DNA from: an uncultured Lachnospiraceae bacterium
GTDB lineage: Bacteria; Bacillota; Clostridia; Lachnospirales; Lachnospiraceae
Length of the DNA stretch: 15,563 nucleotides
Direction of reading: 5' to 3'
Assembly (NCBI GenBank): GCA_902796375.1
Contig: CADBOW010000163.1
Coordinates: 1 to 15,563 of the forward strand
In this document: one piece after another, positions 13,671-15,563 of the stretch
How positions within the stretch are numbered: the first letter of the stretch is position 1
Layout: each line of letters begins with the position of its first letter
Notes under the pieces: generated by a model
Told to the model about the DNA's origin: nothing
What the model saw: only the letters and a program-made list of their open reading frames with translations
Databases searched by the model: none
Position numbers and translations under genes: made by a program

Positions 13671-15263
13671 TCATTCTGTCAGCCCACCGGCCGGAGTCAC
13701 CACCTCCGTCGCCACCTTTTCCCGGAAACGCACATCATGTTCCACCAGAAGCATGGTGGGCCGGAAATCCAGGATCAGCTTCTCGATCTGCATCCGAGAG
13801 AAAACGTCGATATAATTCAACGGCTCATCCCAGATATATAAATGAGCCGGCGTGATCAGACTTGCTGCCAGCAGCACCTTCTTCTTCTGGCCTTCCGAGA
13901 AATCCTCCATCGGTTTGGCAAACTGCTCCCTGTCGAAATCCAGTTGTCGCAGGATTGCCAGGAACAGGCTCTCCCTGAGACCTCTCTTCTCGCAGTAATT
14001 CCGAAGAGTTCCTGCCAGATGGGATGTATCCTGGTTTACATAAGATACAATCAGCCCGGAACCCACTTCCAGAGTACCTTCCGTAAGCAGATGGGCACGG
14101 GATTCATTTTTGTCCTGTCCTTTCGAATCCCGGACCGGATCCTCAAGGTCGGCACCGGCTCCTGCTTTCTGCAGGATCGCCCGGATGATACTGGATTTTC
14201 CGCATCCGTTCGGCCCTGCCAGTACCACCCGGTCCCCCCGCTTCACCTGAAACCGGAGTCCCGTAAAGACCGGGTCCTCCGCTCCCTCATACCGGAGCGC
14301 CAGATCCCTGGCGTGGATCAGGACCTCCTTATGATACTGCATCGGTTCCAGCTTCAGATTCACAACCCGCTCCACATCCTGAAGCAGTCCTTCCTTCTCT
14401 TCAATCTCCCGGTCCATCCGCTTCTCGTAGGACTTTACCCTGGCCTGCATCTTCTTGGTTTTGGCTCCGATATAGGAACGGGTGGAGATATTCCGTTCCG
14501 GCTCCTTCAGCGGATCAAAGCCGATCTTCGAGTTCTCGCTTTTTTCCGCCCACCGGCTGCTTCGGTCTGCCGCTGCCCGGAGCTTCCCGATCTCCTTCAT
14601 GTGCTTCTCATTCTCTGCAATGGCATTTCTGTCATTCCGCTCCTTATTCTCCCACCAGGAGGAGAAGTTCCCCGCCTGAACCTCTATGGTCTCCCGGTTC
14701 ATCACCAGCATGTGATCACATACCGCATCCAGCAGATCACGGTCGTGGGATACCAGGATGAACCCCTTCTTTGAGGCCAGGTATTTCTTCACAATCTCCC
14801 GGGCCTTCGCATCCAAATGGTTCGTTGGCTCATCGATCAGCAGGAACTCATTTTCCCCTGCGAAGAGAACCGCCAGCATGATCCGGGTCCTCTCCCCGTG
14901 ACTGAGGGTCCCGAAGGGCCGGTACAGAAATTCAGCATCCATGCCGACCTCATTCATCTGGATCAGCACCTGCCAGGACTCCACCTGAGGCTTCCAGCCT
15001 TCCATCAGTTCATCGGCGGACTTGGAAAGCTCCTCCGCCTTTACTTCATACGGGAAGTAGTCAAAATGTGTACTGGTCACAATACTTCCCTGATATTCAT
15101 ATTCACCCATCAGCAGCTTCAGCAAAGTGGTCTTCCCCTTTCCGTTCCGCCCGATCAGTCCCAGCTTCCAGTCGGTATCGATATGGAAGGTTATCTGTTC
15201 CAACACATCTTCTGCCGTGCCTTCATAGGCAAATGTAAGATCTGTCACCTTTATTTCAGCCAT
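13671..15263 (-). CDS. ABC-F protein, Lsa/CplR-like ribosomal protection type
   Basis: The protein has 530 residues with two ATPase domains and no membrane segment. Domain 1 has Walker A GRNGKGKTT (38-46), signature LSHGE (120-124) and FLLIDEPTNHLD (140-151). The linker (about 195-305) is long, basic and helical and carries the antibiotic-resistance loop region. Domain 2 has Walker A GPNGCGKSS (350-358), signature FSEGQ (455-459) and LYIWDEPLNYID (475-486). That last form, with the opening DTDWKLGLIGRNGKGKTTLL, resembles Lsa-type proteins. These bind the ribosomal E site and displace pleuromutilin, lincosamide and streptogramin A drugs. A charged insertion at about 366-392 in domain 2 is unusual. 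AAAGGAG precedes the ATG by 9 nt. The small ORF and structured leader upstream suggest drug-induced expression. Confidence 0.88.
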   Translation of the reverse strand: MAEIKVTDLTFAYEGTAEDVLEQITFHIDTDWKLGLIGRNGKGKTTLLKLLMGEYEYQGSIVTSTHFDYFPYEVKAEELSKSADELMEGWKPQVESWQVLIQMNEVGMDAEFLYRPFGTLSHGERTRIMLAVLFAGENEFLLIDEPTNHLDAKAREIVKKYLASKKGFILVSHDRDLLDAVCDHMLVMNRETIEVQAGNFSSWWENKERNDRNAIAENEKHMKEIGKLRAAADRSSRWAEKSENSKIGFDPLKEPERNISTRSYIGAKTKKMQARVKSYEKRMDREIEEKEGLLQDVERVVNLKLEPMQYHKEVLIHARDLALRYEGAEDPVFTGLRFQVKRGDRVVLAGPNGCGKSSIIRAILQKAGAGADLEDPVRDSKGQDKNESRAHLLTEGTLEVGSGLIVSYVNQDTSHLAGTLRNYCEKRGLRESLFLAILRQLDFDREQFAKPMEDFSEGQKKKVLLAASLITPAHLYIWDEPLNYIDVFSRMQIEKLILDFRPTMLLVEHDVRFREKVATEVVTPAGGLTE

Positions 15264-15277
15264 GTATCATCACTCCT

Positions 15278-15433
15278 TTATCTGTCTCCGGATCTCGTCC
15301 GACCCGGTCTATGGTTCAGCCCTTTTCCTGACCGAGTCCTTCCCTCGGCCCGATTCACCTTGGAAATGGGAATGCGCTTCTTCAACTTACGGGTTCCGTC
15401 AAATACGATATGCTCTATCTTCTTTTTTCCCAT
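15278..15433 (-). CDS. 51-residue basic small ORF upstream of the ABC-F gene
   Basis: An ATG at 15433 follows AGGAGG by 6 nt and opens 51 codons ending 14 nt before the ABC-F ATG. The ABC-F ribosome site starts at the small ORF's stop codon. The peptide begins MGKKKIEHIVFDGTRKLKKR and has 17 Lys/Arg against 4 Asp/Glu. GRTRSG occurs twice (31-36 and 44-49), with different synonymous codons in five of six positions, which hints at selection on the peptide. No family is recognised. It may be a regulatory leader peptide that senses stalled ribosomes, or a small RNA-binding protein. The frame stays open to the window edge (a GTG at 15547), but only 15433 has a good ribosome site. Confidence 0.6.
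   Translation of the reverse strand: MGKKKIEHIVFDGTRKLKKRIPISKVNRAEGRTRSGKGLNHRPGRTRSGDR
15288..15307 (-). promoter_or_regulatory. Hairpin just upstream of the ABC-F ribosome site
   Basis: In minus-strand RNA CCGGGUC and GAUCCGG pair over 7 positions (one G-U) around a 6-nt loop. It covers the last codons of the small ORF, ending about 8 nt before AAAGGAG. A ribosome finishing the small ORF would melt it, so it could couple translation of the two frames. Confidence 0.4.
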
Positions 15434-15462
15434 GGAACACCTCCTGTTTCCGAAGATAATTC

Positions 15463-15562
15463 TGCCGGCCGTATCGCGCAGTCGAGTCGGAGAGAAACCC
15501 ACCTCCAACTCGATGTCGCGTTGGCCGGCAAATACTCGTGCAAGCACGATTGCTTGCCGGCC
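15463..15562 (-). promoter_or_regulatory. GC-rich attenuator-like leader with alternative pairings
   Basis: In transcript order there are three complementary segments: GGCCGGCAA (15554-15562), TTGCCGGCC (15523-15531) and GGCCGGCA (15463-15470). The middle one can pair with either neighbour. Segments 1-2 enclose an inner TCGTGC-AA-GCACGA stem; segments 2-3 enclose an imperfect 18-bp stem (15475-15492 with 15503-15520). The element ends 20 nt before AGGAGG of the small ORF. No promoter is visible inside the window, so its 5' end may be missing. Confidence 0.5.
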
Positions 15563-15563
15563 G

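Noticed and set aside
12568..14774. Long plus-strand open frames (12568-13530 and 13842-14774) opposite the ATPase and ABC-F genes
   Set aside because: They are shadows of strongly supported minus-strand genes, with biased His/Leu/Pro-rich products and no ribosome sites.
15434..15547. Extension of the small ORF to a GTG at 15547 (89 codons) or beyond the window
   Set aside because: The frame is open but crosses the GC-rich paired element and has no ribosome site at 15547, while 15433 has AGGAGG at 6 nt. It cannot be fully excluded without the sequence to the right.
1..15563. tRNA, rRNA, CRISPR array, transposase or prophage genes
   Set aside because: No repeat-spacer pattern, cloverleaf, rRNA-like stretch or recombinase motif was seen. 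The repeats present are single dyads near genes.

Overview
The window is from a low-to-mid GC Bacillota chromosome, most likely a Clostridia/Lachnospiraceae-type anaerobe. This rests on strong AGGAGG-type ribosome binding sites, consensus sigma-A promoters, the PadR-DUF1700-DUF4097 operon, a LytTR-DUF3021 pair, an Lsa-type ABC-F protein and a LeuC of the ~420-residue type. The family assignment is inference; no rRNA or other marker gene is present. Except for one LysR gene, every gene is on the minus strand, so transcription runs from right to left.

Left end (1-2480): leuC (3-isopropylmalate dehydratase large subunit) is cut by the left edge, and a divergent LysR-type regulator faces away from it. 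The 145-bp gap holds a perfect T-N11-A LysR box about 65 bp upstream of the predicted leuC start of transcription. A bidirectional terminator closes lysR and the convergent operon next to it.

2477-4480: a padR - DUF1700 - DUF4097 operon with overlapping genes. Its consensus promoter (TTGACA-N17-TATAAT) is overlaid by an 11-bp direct repeat and a 31-bp inverted repeat, a good candidate PadR operator.

4501-7516: a NarL-type response regulator and its membrane histidine kinase, preceded by a LytTR regulator and its DUF3021 membrane partner. The lytTR gene has its own promoter, and a hairpin lies at the expected 5' end of its transcript.

7538-9195: an ABC-2 exporter (ATPase plus 6-TM permease). 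Upstream of the ATPase are two 9-bp repeats separated by 12 bp. Each repeat fits the AgrA/LytTR consensus, which links the exporter to the adjacent LytTR regulator. The mRNA leader may also fold so that the Shine-Dalgarno is sequestered.

9217-13386: a PlsC-type acyltransferase with its own promoter, and a second ABC exporter made of one ATPase and two ABC-2 permeases, each with a large extracytoplasmic domain. The 285-bp gap upstream of that operon contains a 58-bp hairpin, an 18-bp palindrome and two related small hairpins.

13671-15563: an Lsa/CplR-like ABC-F protein (probable ribosome protection), preceded by a 51-codon basic small ORF and a GC-rich leader with mutually exclusive pairings that looks like an attenuator.

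Together the minus-strand genes look like an antimicrobial and envelope-stress island: ribosome protection, two exporters, a lipid acyltransferase, and three sensing modules (LytTR-DUF3021, a two-component system and PadR). The individual families are known. The most novel-looking parts are the regulatory structures, above all the ABC-F leader with its small ORF and the LytTR operator.
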